From positions 146,786 through 208,785 of the forward strand of contig JBBHKE010002614.1 of assembly GCA_037447655.1 (NCBI GenBank): a stretch of 62,000 bases of DNA, written 5' to 3'. The DNA is from Zygnema cylindricum. Lineage: Eukaryota; Streptophyta; Zygnematophyceae; Zygnematales; Zygnemataceae. A program made the position numbers and the translations under genes. How positions within the stretch are numbered: the stretch's first letter is position 1; every line of letters begins with the position of its first letter. The notes beneath the pieces were generated by a model. The model searched no databases, had not been told where the DNA came from, and saw nothing but the letters and a program-made list of their open reading frames with translations. Below, piece by piece: positions 12,004-22,480 of this stretch.

Positions 12004-12210
12004 CAGAGGTCGCAAAAGTCAAATTTTTTCATGCCCGAAACCGACCGTTTTTCTTTTTTCAAAATCTGAGTAACCGACGCCCGACCGAGTTTTGTCACGC
12101 TCCAAAATTGTTAACCGTTAACCGACCGTCGTTTACGAAAAAAAAAATTAACCGAATCTTGATTTTTCGCGACTAACCGTGCCCCCCGTACCCGAAAAAG
12201 TACAAAATTA
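12004..12210. mobile_element. hAT-type MITE family B, copy B3 (left part)
   Basis: Starts with the family terminus CAGAGGTCGCAAAAGTCAAA and follows copies at 23228 and 52076 up to the shared motif GTACAAAATTA. After that come an unrelated tandem repeat (about 12245-12371) and element C. Sequence matching the right half of family B (CTTCCACGATGCC, AATGTTGGATTACAG) resumes at about 13265-13370, so B3 was probably interrupted. Confidence 0.55.
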
Positions 12211-12244
12211 ATCAATGTACGACGGAATAAGCCAATAATTACAA

Positions 12245-12371
12245 TTTGTCGCGTTCCCTAAGATTTGCGAAATGAATAATGAATATTGTACTACCGTGTC
12301 ATATTTTCGACGCTTTGTCGCGCTCCCTAAGATTTTCGAAATGAATAGTGTACTACCGTGTCAGATTTGCG
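12245..12371. repeat. Tandem duplication, about 60-70 bp unit
   Basis: Two imperfect copies beginning GTCGCG(T/C)TCCCTAAGATTT and ending CTACCGTGTCA plus a short variable tail. Confidence 0.6.
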
Positions 12372-12383
12372 ACGCTAATCATG

Positions 12384-13250
12384 AGTGTTGGGTATCGAGG
12401 ACCGTTTTCCGATATTCGATATATATCGAATTTTAGATACCCGATAATCGATATATCACTTCGATATATCGAATTTCAAATCATCGCGATATATCGCATA
12501 TATATATCGCCGATATATCGTATCGTCAATATATCGAAGCTAAAAAAAAAAATAAAAAAAAAATCCCACAGGTTTTCAAAATCTCGTGACTTCGGACAAA
12601 GTGACTGTAAAATCTTTGCCGGAAAGAAATACGGTTTTTTCCTGAAAGTCAGCAGAGTGAAGGAGATATCTGAGGTACATTGACGAGGTACACTTGTGAA
12701 GTACACGTACGTCATACGCAGGTACGATTTTCCAGACATAAAAGGTCGGTTTCCAGATATTCGATGATTTTTGAGATTTGGCTGTTAGCTTACGTGGAAC
12801 CACTCAAATCAGAACACGTATGTAAAACTTTATGACAAAAGATACGCGATGTACCCGAGTCCTCTGTAATACATAAATTTCGCTGTTCGTACTATTACAG
12901 AGAACTCCTCGTGTAACCATACCCCAAATAATTAATCATTACAATTTCAGAATTAGTACTTTTTTGTCGGTTACATTTTGCGGCGTCTACATTACAAGTC
13001 ACGGAACGAAAGTCACGGCGTACGTGGCGTATTAGACAATTTGACTTTTTCGCTAAAATAACATATTATATAAAAAAATAATAAAAAACAAATTTAAAAA
13101 TACTATGCATCGCGATATATATCGCGATAATTTATGTTGGTCTCGGTACGATATATCGAGGATCTTGCTCGATCGATATTCGATATTCGAATTCGATATA
13201 TCGAATATTGAGATTATCGCGATATGAATTTACCCGATAACCAACACTAC
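12384..13250. mobile_element. hAT-type non-autonomous element C
   Basis: An 867-bp element with inverted ends (AGTGTTGGGTATCG at left, CGATAACCAACACTAC at right) and palindromic GATATATCG-rich flanks inside. It is bounded by near-identical 8-bp duplications TAATCATG (12376-12383) and CAATCATG (13251-13258). No transposase is encoded. It lies within copy B3. Confidence 0.6.
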
Positions 13251-13733
13251 CAATCATGATGTCACGTACTTCCACGATGCCAAAGAGTACAAAGTACAAG
13301 AATGTTGGATTACAGGGAAAGTACACAATTTTCATTTTTTTTGGTTTTTTGGTTGTCCGTCGTGGATGGACTCTGACTTTTACAAGTGGACCAATACACG
13401 CGTCCAGTAAGCGCAAAGTTTCCTCATGAGGACAGTAGGAGGAGACTCATCAGGTACTGGATAGAAGGGGCGTTTTTTCGTCGAAAATTCAAAATCGGAC
13501 GGTGGAAGTTTTCTCCAAAAAGTCTGGAGAATCTAAACGAATTTCTGGTAAACATCTTTTGTAAAAAAAAAAATACAGTATGGCTTAGTACGGAAAGTCA
13601 CTTTCTCCAGTAAACAACCCCACTTTTCGCCTGATGGAAGGTTACCCTTATTGAAAGATATCGGCTCCATTCAATAAATATTTCGTAAACATTGTCAACA
13701 TCGCACAAGTGGAGAGAGAATGCGACTACAGTA

Positions 13734-13875
13734 CACCCTGTGTATTTTTTCTCCGGTCGCGATTGAAAGGTTTCTCAGCTTCCGATTGGCGGTCTCAAAT
13801 TGAAAATTGGACATGTGTGTAAAAAGAAGGTTTAAGTGGCGAAAAAATGATTAACCCTAATAGCAATACACGGTG
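13734..13875. mobile_element. MITE family A, short subfamily copy A6
   Basis: A 142-bp TA-flanked element with ends related to CACCGTGTATTGCTATTA. Its interior has an inverted pair around TTCCGATTGGCGGTCTC that is shared with copy A7 at 22261. Confidence 0.5.
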
Positions 13876-14038
13876 TACTGTCACAAAAAGGCCGACGTGA
13901 AGGCGACAATGTCACGAAAAAACATGCGTCTACAACGTCACAACGAAACTACGAAAGTCTACAATGTCAGAAAAAGACATAGCGTCTACAGATGATTTCT
14001 GTTTTGGCGACAATGGAACATCCAGAAAAAGCGTATGA

Positions 14039-14136
14039 AAAATAGATTCAAATTAGATTCAAAATAGATTCAAAGTAGATTCAAAATAGATTCAAAATAG
14101 ATTCAAATTAGATTCAAAATAGATTCAAAATAGATT
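14039..14136. repeat. 11-bp tandem repeat
   Basis: About nine copies of AGATTCAAAAT with A/T/G variants. Confidence 0.9.
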
Positions 14137-15250
14137 CTTCTCGGTAAATTCTAGAGGCATGGGTGTTTTCCCTAACGGTAAAATCAAAGCTGCGTATTCG
14201 AATCGGCTTGGAATATCTCGATGTCAATCAAATCATGCCAGTTTCCACGCTGGTCAATACTGTAGTTGCATGTAGGGTAGTAGGTGGTTTTTCTATGAGC
14301 CAAAAACTGGCCAATGGAGTCAAGCTCTAAAGTACATCTATCGAAGAGAAGCTGAGAAGTCACGTCTTTATTGACACGTCATTAGTTTGACCGCAAAAAT
14401 TCAGCAGAAATATCTGCTTGCAGAATTGTCGTCACGTGTACAGTACAGTACTTCAATGAAAAGGTCAGGCTTATCTTTTACCGTACGGTGCTTACCAGTC
14501 CGAAGTCCTTCCCACGTGGTTTGTCTCTTGTATTGCGCAATTCCCCTAGTGCCAGATGGAAGATATTTTTCTTTTCCAGAGTCTTTTTTGGATCCTTTTT
14601 ACGCGCTTTCCGTACACGTATTGAATGTTTCCGGGAACAAGCGGCCAAATTGTCTTGATGTATTTAAGACCTTCTCTATGTCCAATTTTGGTTTTAAATT
14701 TCATTTGTCCTTTTTGACTGAGTCCTTGCCACGTGTCCAGATTGTTTATGGCCAAATCCGCTGAAAGTATGAACATGAAAAATACAAACACATGCAATTC
14801 TCCACACTCAACGAATGCCGAGGCGCACATCTTTGCGCAGACAAATATCATGTCAATCATGATACACGTGTCAAGTAGTACAGCAAATGCACGAGAATCG
14901 AGGCTCTAATCACATGTACGGTCCACGTAGGTATTCTGAATTATTTGAAACAAAAAATCAAACGAATATCATCTAGTGTAGATCACGTATGATCTGGAAC
15001 CTGTCATTTGTGTTTAGTGTTGATTTTCATCATTTAACGTTAAAGAAAGGCGGTTCTGCTCTATTAGATGTGTGTACTGCAACTAGGAATCAACAAACGT
15101 ACGGAACCTTCCGCACATAATCGTTTTGTACGAAAAGACAGAATGTTTTGTACGATCTTTTGCAGATTCTGTATGAAATCTTTCTGTACCAATGACTGCA
15201 AAACCAGTACAGTACAGTACTGTACGGCTCAATGAATGGTACAGTACTGT
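14137..15250. other. Spacer with GTAC-rich palindromes, no gene seen
   Basis: Mixed-composition DNA with several TACAGTAC/GTACTGTAC palindromes near 14440 and 15205-15255. Open frames are short and lack splice or family support. Confidence 0.4.
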
Positions 15251-15256
15251 ACTGTA

Positions 15257-15472
15257 CACCGCCAATCGCTATTAGCGTTGTGTACGCTAATCCCGTCCCG
15301 CTTTTTTTTATTATTATTCTCAAATAGAATTATCCACACTATTTAAAAAAGCCCTAGTTCCTAATTAGAGTAATCGATTTCTTCCAAAATTTCCAAATTC
15401 CCAATTAGCGTACACCACGCTAAATAATAGTATACTCTAATCATACGTACACGCTAATAGCGATTGGCGGTG
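15257..15472. mobile_element. MITE family A, copy A4
   Basis: A 216-bp element with near-perfect inverted ends CACCGCCAATCGCTATTAGC and TA on both sides. It lies seven bases from copy A5 in the same orientation of ends. Confidence 0.8.
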
Positions 15473-15479
15473 TACTGTA

Positions 15480-16020
15480 CACCGCCAATCGTTATTAGCG
15501 TTGTGTACACTAATTCCATCCCGCTTTTTTTTTTTTTTTATTCTCCATTAGTGTAGTTCATTCTATTTTTTTCTTTAATCTATTTAGGGTTATTTTCAGT
15601 GCGTTGTCTCTTAAATAGAGTTGTGTACGGTCAGTGTCAGACCGTACATACATGTACCTTTTTAAGTTAAAAATTACAATAAATTAGTTTTAGTAACCGC
15701 AGACGCATGAGAATGTGCGTTCTAAAAAGGAAAACAAACCAGGTCGTAAAAAATCCCGTTCCCACATATTCTTCCGACAGCCGCGTTTCGACCGTGTGAA
15801 TGTACGATTTGTGTACGATTTGTCAGATTTTGTACCAAGACCTATATTAGTGTAAGCATGTTTGCGACCGACATTTTTTTTTTCAAAGATCCAAATTACC
15901 ATAATCAAACAATTAGAATGTATGATTTTTTCCAAAATTTTCAAATTCTTAAATAGCGTACACCACGGTAGTTATTATTACACGCTAATCAAACTCCCAC
16001 GCTAATAACGATTGGTGGTG
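15480..16020. mobile_element. MITE family A, copy A5 (long form)
   Basis: A 541-bp element with ends CACCGCCAATCGTTATTAGC and the inverted CACCACCAATCGTTATTAGC, flanked by TA. Its first 50 bp closely match A4. The interior is AT-rich and noncoding. Confidence 0.75.
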
Positions 16021-16022
16021 TA

Positions 16023-16112
16023 CCTCCGGTCGTACTGTACTGTACAGTACCGTACAGTCCTGTACGGCCCAAAGAACTGTACTGTACAGTACAGTACTGT
16101 ACTGTACTGGAG
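16023..16112. repeat. GTACTGTACAGTAC palindrome cluster
   Basis: Repeated TGTAC/GTACA units form two imperfect hairpins directly beside copy A5. Related clusters occur at 15195-15256. Confidence 0.6.
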
Positions 16113-16264
16113 GATTCCTGGCTCTGCAAACAAAGTAAATAAAGGGAGAGAATTCTGCAGTAGTGATGAATCTTAAGTCAACAATGCATCATTCTTGCTC
16201 ATTTTTCTCCGCCAGAAACCCTAATAAGACTGAAAAGAAGCTGGATTCAAAGAGAAAAAGAACT

Positions 16265-16288
16265 ATGGCAACAAAGACAGCAAAATAG
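16265..16288 (+). promoter_or_regulatory. Upstream ORF (7 codons) in the F-box gene leader
   Basis: ATG at 16265 opens a seven-codon frame (MATKTAK) ending in TAG at 16288, before the leader intron and 193 bp before the main ATG. It could reduce translation of the main frame if the transcript starts upstream, which is not shown by the sequence. Confidence 0.3.
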
Positions 16289-16352
16289 TCGTTATAAGAA
16301 TCGACAAATTGTGGAAATTAGTCGAAAAACCGCCGTATATCTCACTCTGTTT

Positions 16353-16478
16353 GTAAGTCTCTTATCTGTCTTTTTCTGTCTTTATTTGTCGTTATCTGTT
16401 TTTATCTGTTTTTATCTGTCTTTATTTGTCGTTATCTGATGCTATCTGTCTTTATCTGTCTTTATTTGTCTTTTTCAG
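16353..16478 (+). promoter_or_regulatory. Predicted 5'-UTR intron of the F-box gene
   Basis: The segment starts GTAAGT, is built of TTTATCTGTC-type repeats, and ends TTTTTCAG two bases before the main ATG. It is 126 bp long. Confidence 0.55.
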
Positions 16479-16480
16479 CC

Positions 16481-19400
16481 ATGGCGGCGGTGGATGTTGT
16501 CGTTTGTTCCTCGTCTCATCATCCGACTGTACGGCACCATTGGTGGCCTGCCACGTGGCGCCGTTTTTTGAGAAAATCCTCCCACCGTACATTGGAAGAA
16601 TCTGGAAACGAAGATTTGACGCTGGGAGGCGCTGCCACGTGGCAGTCTTTCAGCCTGGCTGGAAACCCTAGAAACGCCGAAAATCTTCCGGGAGATTCGA
16701 AGAGGAATCTTTCTATGGCGGCTTACAGGAACGGAAGAGAGAGGGGAGAGGGAGAGGGAGAGGGAGAGGGAGAGGGAGAGGGAGAGGGAGAGGGAGAGGG
16801 AGAGGGAGAGGGAGAGGGAGAGGGAGAGGGAGAGGGAGAGGGAGAGGGAGAGGGAGAGGGAGAGGGAGAGGGGGGGGGGGGAGGAGGGGGAGGGGGAGGG
16901 GGGGAGGAGAGAGGATGGGAACAGGAGGAGAATTGGAAAGGGAAAGAGTGGAGAGGGAGGCCCAAAATGCTTGTGAGAGGGAGAGAGGGAGAGAGAGAGA
17001 GAAGGGGAATTCCGATGGAAATTGTGGCGGCGGTATGTGAGAGGATGGAGGACATGGATTGTATGAGGGTACGGATGGCCTGTAGGGGGTGGAGGGAGAT
17101 GATGGATGATGGAGAGTGGTGGTGGAGACACGTGGCAAGAAGGAATCTGTACGGACAAGAGACTTCCGAGGGAACTTGGCTGGAGAAGTTTGCAGGTGAG
17201 AGTGGGAGAGGAGGAGAGGGAAGGAACAAGGGAGGGGAGGGAAGGGGGAGAAGTAGTGGAGGGGGAGAGGGAGATCAGGGAGGGGAGGGGGAGGAGGGGG
17301 GGAGAGGGAGAAAGTGAGAGAGAGAGGGAGAGAAGGGGAAATTAGGAGGGGAGGGAGAGAATAAGGAGAGGGGATGAGAGGGAGAGGAGGAGGAGAGAGG
17401 GAACGAAAAGGAGAGTAGGAGGGCAAGAGAGGGAAAGAAGGGGGAGAGAGGGGAGAGGAGGAGGAGCGAGCGAGAGAGGAGCAGGAGGGGGAGATAGGGG
17501 GAATGAGAGAGAGAGAGGAGAGAAGGGGAGAGAGAAGGGGAGAGAGAAGGGGAAAGTGAAGGGCAGAGAGGGGGCATGAGGGGCAGTGAGGGAGATAGAG
17601 GGAAGAGACGGGGAGAGAGGGAGGAGATGGGCGAGAGGGAGAGAAAGGGGGAGAGAGGGAGAGTAGAGAAAACAAAGAAAGGGAGAGATTGGGAGACGAA
17701 TGATGCTTGGGGGGAGGGGGAAAGGGGAAGTGAAGGTGAGATAGATATAATATATATTGAATGTAGAGAGAATATTTTATTTCTTTTTGAAGAATTTTTG
17801 AGGGTTGTTTGGAATTGGAGGACGTTTGTATAAATTTTGAGGAGTTTTTAATTTATTGTGTTTGGATATTTCCAAGGTTTTTTGTTTTTCTTCTTGATTT
17901 TTGTTTCTCGGATCAGTAACTGCCCTTTTTTTTGTTTACAATTTTGTTTTTTATTCACAAATTAACTGTTTGTTCTTTTTTGCAAATCCGTTTCCTTTGA
18001 TTGACATATCTATTTTTCTATTTACATATCCCTTTTTGTATACTTTTTTGTTTTTATTTCGTTTTGCACTTTTGTTAGTCTTATCTTTCAGGTGTGTTGT
18101 CATCTTATTTGTTATTTTATTATTATTATTTTCTTTCTCTTTCTTTCTTTCTTTCTTTGGTTTCATGATTTTTTTTTTGCAGAGAGAAATTTCATTCACA
18201 ATCAGACCTTCCTTCCTTCCTTCCTTCCTTCCTTCCTTCCTTCCTTCCTTCTTTACTTTCTCCCTCCCTCCATCCCTCTCTCCCTCCCGTTATTGTTTTG
18301 TTTGCAGAAAGTTATTTTATTGATGTTAATAGATATAGTGATATTTAAAAATAAAAAATCTCTTTCTTTTTTTCTTTCTTTCTTTCTTTTTTTCTTTGGT
18401 CTCATGATTTTTTTTTTTTTCCAGAAAGAAATTTGATCCACAATCCGAGTGGGGAGGACGGCCTTTTCGGATGGAAAGTTTCCACTCGAGAATTTGCCAT
18501 TATGAAAAATAAACAAATTCGACCTTCGTACCGATGGAGAACAGAAACCGTTTCCACTTTAAGCGGTAAATTCGGTTTTCTTCGTCTTTTAGTTTTTTTC
18601 GTCTGTTTTTTTTTTTTGTCTTTTTAGTTTTTTAGTTTTCTTAGTCTTTTTCTTGTTTTTTCATTGCTCTTGTATTTTTTTTTTTTTCTGTTTTTCTGTT
18701 TTTTTTGTTTTTCCGTTTTTTTTGTTTTTTGTTTTTTTCCCTTGGAATAAGAGAATGTCTCTATTTTTAGTTGTTGTGGATTTTTTTTTTGTCTTTTTTG
18801 TTTAATTTTTGTTTATTTCTGCAAGTTCTTGTACATTTTTTTTGTGTCATTTTTTTCTGTTACATGACCCACGTGCTCCCACGAGTATTCGTTCTGTTTT
18901 GTATCTTTCTGTTCCTGTTTTTGTTTTTCCTGTTTCCTTCATCTGACGTGCGTTTCTATGTATTTCCTTAACGTTCCATTCTGTTCTGCTCCTTTTTTTA
19001 ACCTTGCTTCCACGAGCTTCCACGAATATCCGTTCAGTTTTCATGTTTCTGTTTTATTTTTTTATGTCCTTTCTGTCTCTTTCGTCTGACATGCTTTTCC
19101 TTGTGTTTCTGTGTATTTCTATGTGTTTCTTTTCCTTCCCGTTCCTTTCCGTTCCTTTCCGTTCCTTTTCTTCCTGTTCCTTTCTGTTCCATTCCGTTCC
19201 TTTCCGTTTCGTTTCTATCTTTTTCCTTTCCATTCCATTATTTTCCGTTCCGTTCCTTTCCCTTCCTTTCTTCTTTCCTTTCTTTTTCTGATCCTTTCTG
19301 TTCCGTTCCGTTTTTATTTTTCTCCGTTATAGGACCCACGAGCTCCTTTGTGGCCGCCAACTGTCACTGTTGCAAATCCCAAACTGTAAATCTTTCTGAA

Positions 19401-19895
19401 AGAGGATTCGACCTCGACTATTTGGACTCCCACCAACCGCCAATTGTCATCTCCGATTCTCTCTCGACTAGATGGAACGCGAATTCCCTCTACTCCTTAA
19501 CCTGTATGTTATTGGATAGTCATTTTCACTCCATTGCCCAATTTTCGAGCGGGAATGTGGTTTGTCCGAGTGCCTCGGGACCCGAAAACCCGTGTCCTTT
19601 TAAAAAAATAGAGTACGTTTTTGAAAATTACGGACCGGGATTACGGTATATTTTATTCGAGCATTCGGGGTCGGAGGATATGAGTCTATGGAGAGGGAAT
19701 GGAGGGCATTTTGGGGCGTATATGAAGGACGCGAGTGTGAGGGTTTTGGTTACGAAAGGGAGGGAGGGAAGGGAAGGGAGAGAGGGAGGAGAGGGGAGAG
19801 AGGGGAGAGAGGAGAAAGTAGGAAGAAAGGGAGGAGAGAGAGGGAGGGAGCTTTGTCCGGTCAGGAGAAGTTGGTTACCGAAGAGAGAGCTATAA
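16481..19895 (+). CDS. F-box protein with FBA (Fbs/FBXO2-6-type) domain
   Basis: Three exons, 16481-17195, 18425-18565 and 19333-19895, join in phase 1 at both junctions to give 472 residues. Introns start GTGAGA and GTAAAT and end CCAG and TATAG. Residues about 86-130 are a Gly-Glu repeat. An F-box follows at about 177-225 (IPMEIVAAVCERM, then CRGWREMM and a WWW cluster); this motif normally binds SKP1 in an SCF ubiquitin ligase. From about residue 239 comes an FBA domain (ERNLIHNPSGEDGLFGW, then AQFSSGNVVCPS, YGPGLRYILFEHSG, LWRGNGGHFGAY, DASVRVLV), near the family's usual 180 residues. In animals this domain binds high-mannose glycans on misfolded glycoproteins for ER-associated degradation. 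From memory of mouse Fbs1, the binding Trp appears kept while the neighbouring Tyr-Trp-Lys context is Leu-Trp-Arg. A low-complexity tail follows to the stop. Family assignment is strong; substrate is inference. Confidence 0.8.
16738..16872 (+). repeat. GGGAGA hexamer array coding for (Gly-Glu)n
   Basis: About 21 near-perfect GGGAGA units within exon 1 of the F-box gene. The 6-bp period keeps the frame, so length changes alter only the Gly-Glu count. A G-run follows at 16870-16905. Confidence 0.9.
17200..17700 (+). repeat. Polypurine start of F-box gene intron 1
   Basis: About 500 bp of almost pure A/G immediately after the donor, followed by T-rich DNA up to the acceptor at 18424. Antisense Ser/Pro-rich frames here are not genes. 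Confidence 0.75.
18113..18260 (+). repeat. Decoy copy of the exon 2 acceptor region
   Basis: CTTTCTTTCTTTGG...TTTCATGATTTTTTTTTTGCAG followed by AGAAATTTCATTCACAATC mirrors the true acceptor region 18361-18445 (CTCATGATT...CCAG, AGAAATTTGATCCACAATC). The copy runs into a (CCTT)n microsatellite at about 18207-18252 and loses the exon. It reads R-N-F-I-H-N, like the real R-N-L-I-H-N. Confidence 0.65.
18855..19320 (+). repeat. Intron 2 repeats, including pieces of the exon 3 start
   Basis: Fragments resembling the exon 3 boundary (GACCCACGAGCTCC at 19333) occur near 18865 (GACCCACGTGCTCC) and, more weakly, near 19010. Between 19135 and 19300 lies a degenerate CGTTCCTTTC repeat. Confidence 0.5.
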
Positions 19896-20887
19896 GTTTT
19901 ACGATTTTTTTTGTTGTTAGTTTCTTTTTGGCGGGTTTTGTGTTGACGAGAGGTTGCCTTTTTTTTTGTTTAGTGTGATTTTAGTTTAAATAGAGAGTGT
20001 TTTTCTTTTAAGCTGAAAGAGCAATTTTAGATTCATGTAGAAATTGAACGAGTTTAGTTTTGGGACACTTTTTTTTTCGTTTTTCTTTTTTTTCAAAGTA
20101 GACGGCTAGAACGAAACAAGCGATTTTTTTTTAGACGAGGGTTTTTTTTTTTCTGTAGAGATTTTTAGTTGTTTTGTTTTTTGTTTGGACTGGTTTTTTT
20201 TCTGTTAGGGAGAGGAAGAGGGAGAGGTGAAAAGAGGGAGAGGAAGAGTGGGAAAGCGGGACAGGGAGATCCTCCTGATTTTTTGTAGTTGCAATCACTC
20301 AGGATTTAGTGATGAAGAGCTTCGTTTTTCTCCTTAAAAATAGTGTAGAATGTTGTAGAAATTTTAAAAAAGAAAGGAAGCTCATCTTAGAACGTTTTTG
20401 CAAATTGTTTTTCAACTACTTCTGTTGTTTAATTTCAATTCTTTTTCTCCTTTTTTTTCCATTTTCTATTTTTCTTGTTCTTTTGTTGTTTTTTCTACTT
20501 CTTGTTTCGGTTTCTCCTTTTTTTGTGTGTGATCTTTTCGTTTTTCTCTTTCGAAGTTTGGGAGTTTTGAAAGCTAACACCATGGGCCTTTTTTAGCGTT
20601 TTTTTTTTTTTTCGGTTTTTTTTGGCCATTTTAAACATTTATTTTCTACCCACCTTTCCAATTTGTTTTAGGATACTGACAACTGAAAGATAAGATTTTA
20701 ACTTGTCCATGGCAACCGTCGGATTATAAGTGGAGTAAATTTATTTAAGTGGAGAAAAAACGTTTTAGTAGGAGAAAATGGTTTAAATTGGAGAAAAAAC
20801 ATTTCAAGTGGAGAAAAAATGTTTAAGAGGAAAAATAAATGTTTTAAGTGGCGAAAAAAATATCGACTCTATCGGTGGTTCACGGTG
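19896..20887. other. T-rich spacer ending in a tandem repeat and a family A end
   Basis: No gene is seen. At 20735-20865 there are five or six degenerate copies of AAGTGGAGAAAAAACGTTT. A right end of MITE family A (GGTTCACGGTG followed by TA) is at 20877-20889; its left end was not found. Confidence 0.45.
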
Positions 20888-21420
20888 TAGCTGTTAATTA
20901 TTGTATAGTCCAGATTGAATGAAAAAGCGTGATGGTAAACCATTTGAGTCCAGGGGTACAAAAATGGTGGCATGGCCAAAACTGAAAAACTACGAGCAGG
21001 GCAATAGAAAACAAAGAAAGCAACAAAGGCAATAAAAAACAAAGATGGCAACGAGGGCAATAACGTGAACACAGGAAAATGGCGTGTAAAACAAAAGCAC
21101 TCAAACCTAAAAAGAAAAACACAACAACTGACTTAAGCCAAAACTATAGCCCTAACCCCAACACAATTAAATATCTACGAAAAAGCAACCTCATAAGTCC
21201 CCCCAGCCCGAGGGACCACGTTGAGGGAGTTCCGGAACAATGTCAGCGATCCATAACCATAATAGCTGATCGAAGGAGAATAGAAGCATGCACTCGCTGG
21301 AAAGCCACAGATAAACCTTGAAGATAAAAAGAAGTAAGGACCGAAGGAGGAGGGCTCCGAGGTCCTCGTTGCGCTTTCCGGAGGAGGAGGGCACCCACGT
21401 TCTCGTCGCTCGCATGCGCG

Positions 21421-21899
21421 TCAGGCACAAGTACGAAGAAACTCGTCCAACGCAACACCCAAACAACCAAAAATATCGACCGCCATCGGAATAAAGTCAT
21501 CCATATGGTCCCGGTGTGCATAATCACGCTCCTTCGCCTTAGCGCCATCACGAGCGCCCACTAGAACATGTCGAGCTGCTTGACCAACGACTGTAGCTGA
21601 AGTAGGGTTCTCCAAAACAATGTCACCAAAGATGCGAAGGGCACCATCGAGCAAACCAACATCGATCCGGCGCGAGAGGGTAATGTGAGAAACTTCCCGA
21701 CGCACAAAAAAGCCCCCACTCCGAAGCGATAGTCGCAATGGCATCGCGAACAGTGTCGTGCGCCTGGATTAATTCCCCCCACCAAGCTGTGGATGCCATC
21801 GGGCTCCAAGACTGGACCACAAAAGCAAACTAGAGAGCCAAGTAAAGGAGGATGAGGGAGGCCAAGGCGAAATCGGGCGGGCGGTGGTGAATTGAGCAA
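21421..21899 (-). pseudogene. Frameshifted relic resembling a reverse-transcriptase-element C-terminus
   Basis: Two overlapping minus-strand frames give a coherent protein only if a frameshift near 21720-21745 is allowed. The downstream part runs SHITLSRRIDVGLLDGALRI, then a Gly-Ala-Arg-Asp/Lys-rich stretch, then DFIPMAVDIFGCLGVALDEF. An F-x-P-x-A...G-x-L-G pattern near the end is typical of C-termini of non-LTR-type reverse transcriptase proteins in plants, from general familiarity. GC content is higher than the flanks. The part toward 21060 has no clear coding sign. Confidence 0.4.
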
Positions 21900-22260
21900 G
21901 TGTGAATTGGAGTGTGGATAGGTATTCTCTTTTTTGGTTCCATTTTTTTTGTTTTTTCGATCTTAGTTCATCTTGGAAAGAATGTGCCTCTTTTGATAAG
22001 TGTTGTTACTCTTGTCTTGACAACACTTGGACGATGGGTTTTATGCTCGTAATATATATGACCTTGTACCGTATATATGCACATCAAATATTGTGGTAGG
22101 TACAGCATTACAACATTTAATAGCTAAAACTTTGTTAAGAAACCACGATGTTAAACCAAAATACATGGGCACAAAAAAAAGGAGAAGGCAAAATCGAACC
22201 TGTAATACCAAGCGTGGGTGGATGCAAACAAAAGGAGAAGAGATATAGAAAACGAAATCA

Positions 22261-22480
22261 CACCGCTAATCGTTATTAGAGTTAAAAAAATTTCTTGCTA
22301 CTTAAAAAATCTTTTCTTTGTGCATGATTGTCGAGTTGTCAATCCGATGGTTGCTATTGGAAGGTAATTTCTCACCTTCTTTTTGGCGGTCTCAGATTGA
22401 CAATCCGACAATTGCGTAAGAAGAAAAGATGTTTTAAAAGGCAAAAAAAACTTTTGAACACAAATAACGATTAGCGTTGT
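22261..22480. mobile_element. MITE family A, copy A7 (diverged)
   Basis: Left end CACCGCTAATCGTTATTAG and right end ATAACGATTAGCGTTG are inverted. The internal segment TTGGCGGTCTCAGATTG is shared with A6 and, less well, with A9. Flanking TA is kept only at the right. Confidence 0.5.

Noticed and set aside
16713-17675. 320-codon Ser/Pro/Leu-rich frame antisense to the F-box gene
   Set aside because: Antisense reading of the GGGAGA array and polypurine intron; the sense strand has a domain-supported gene.
18181-18260. Possible exon after TTTTTTTGCAG at 18180
   Set aside because: It copies the start of the true exon 2 but runs straight into a CCTT microsatellite without a usable donor; the site at 18425 joins in phase and carries the FBA sequence.
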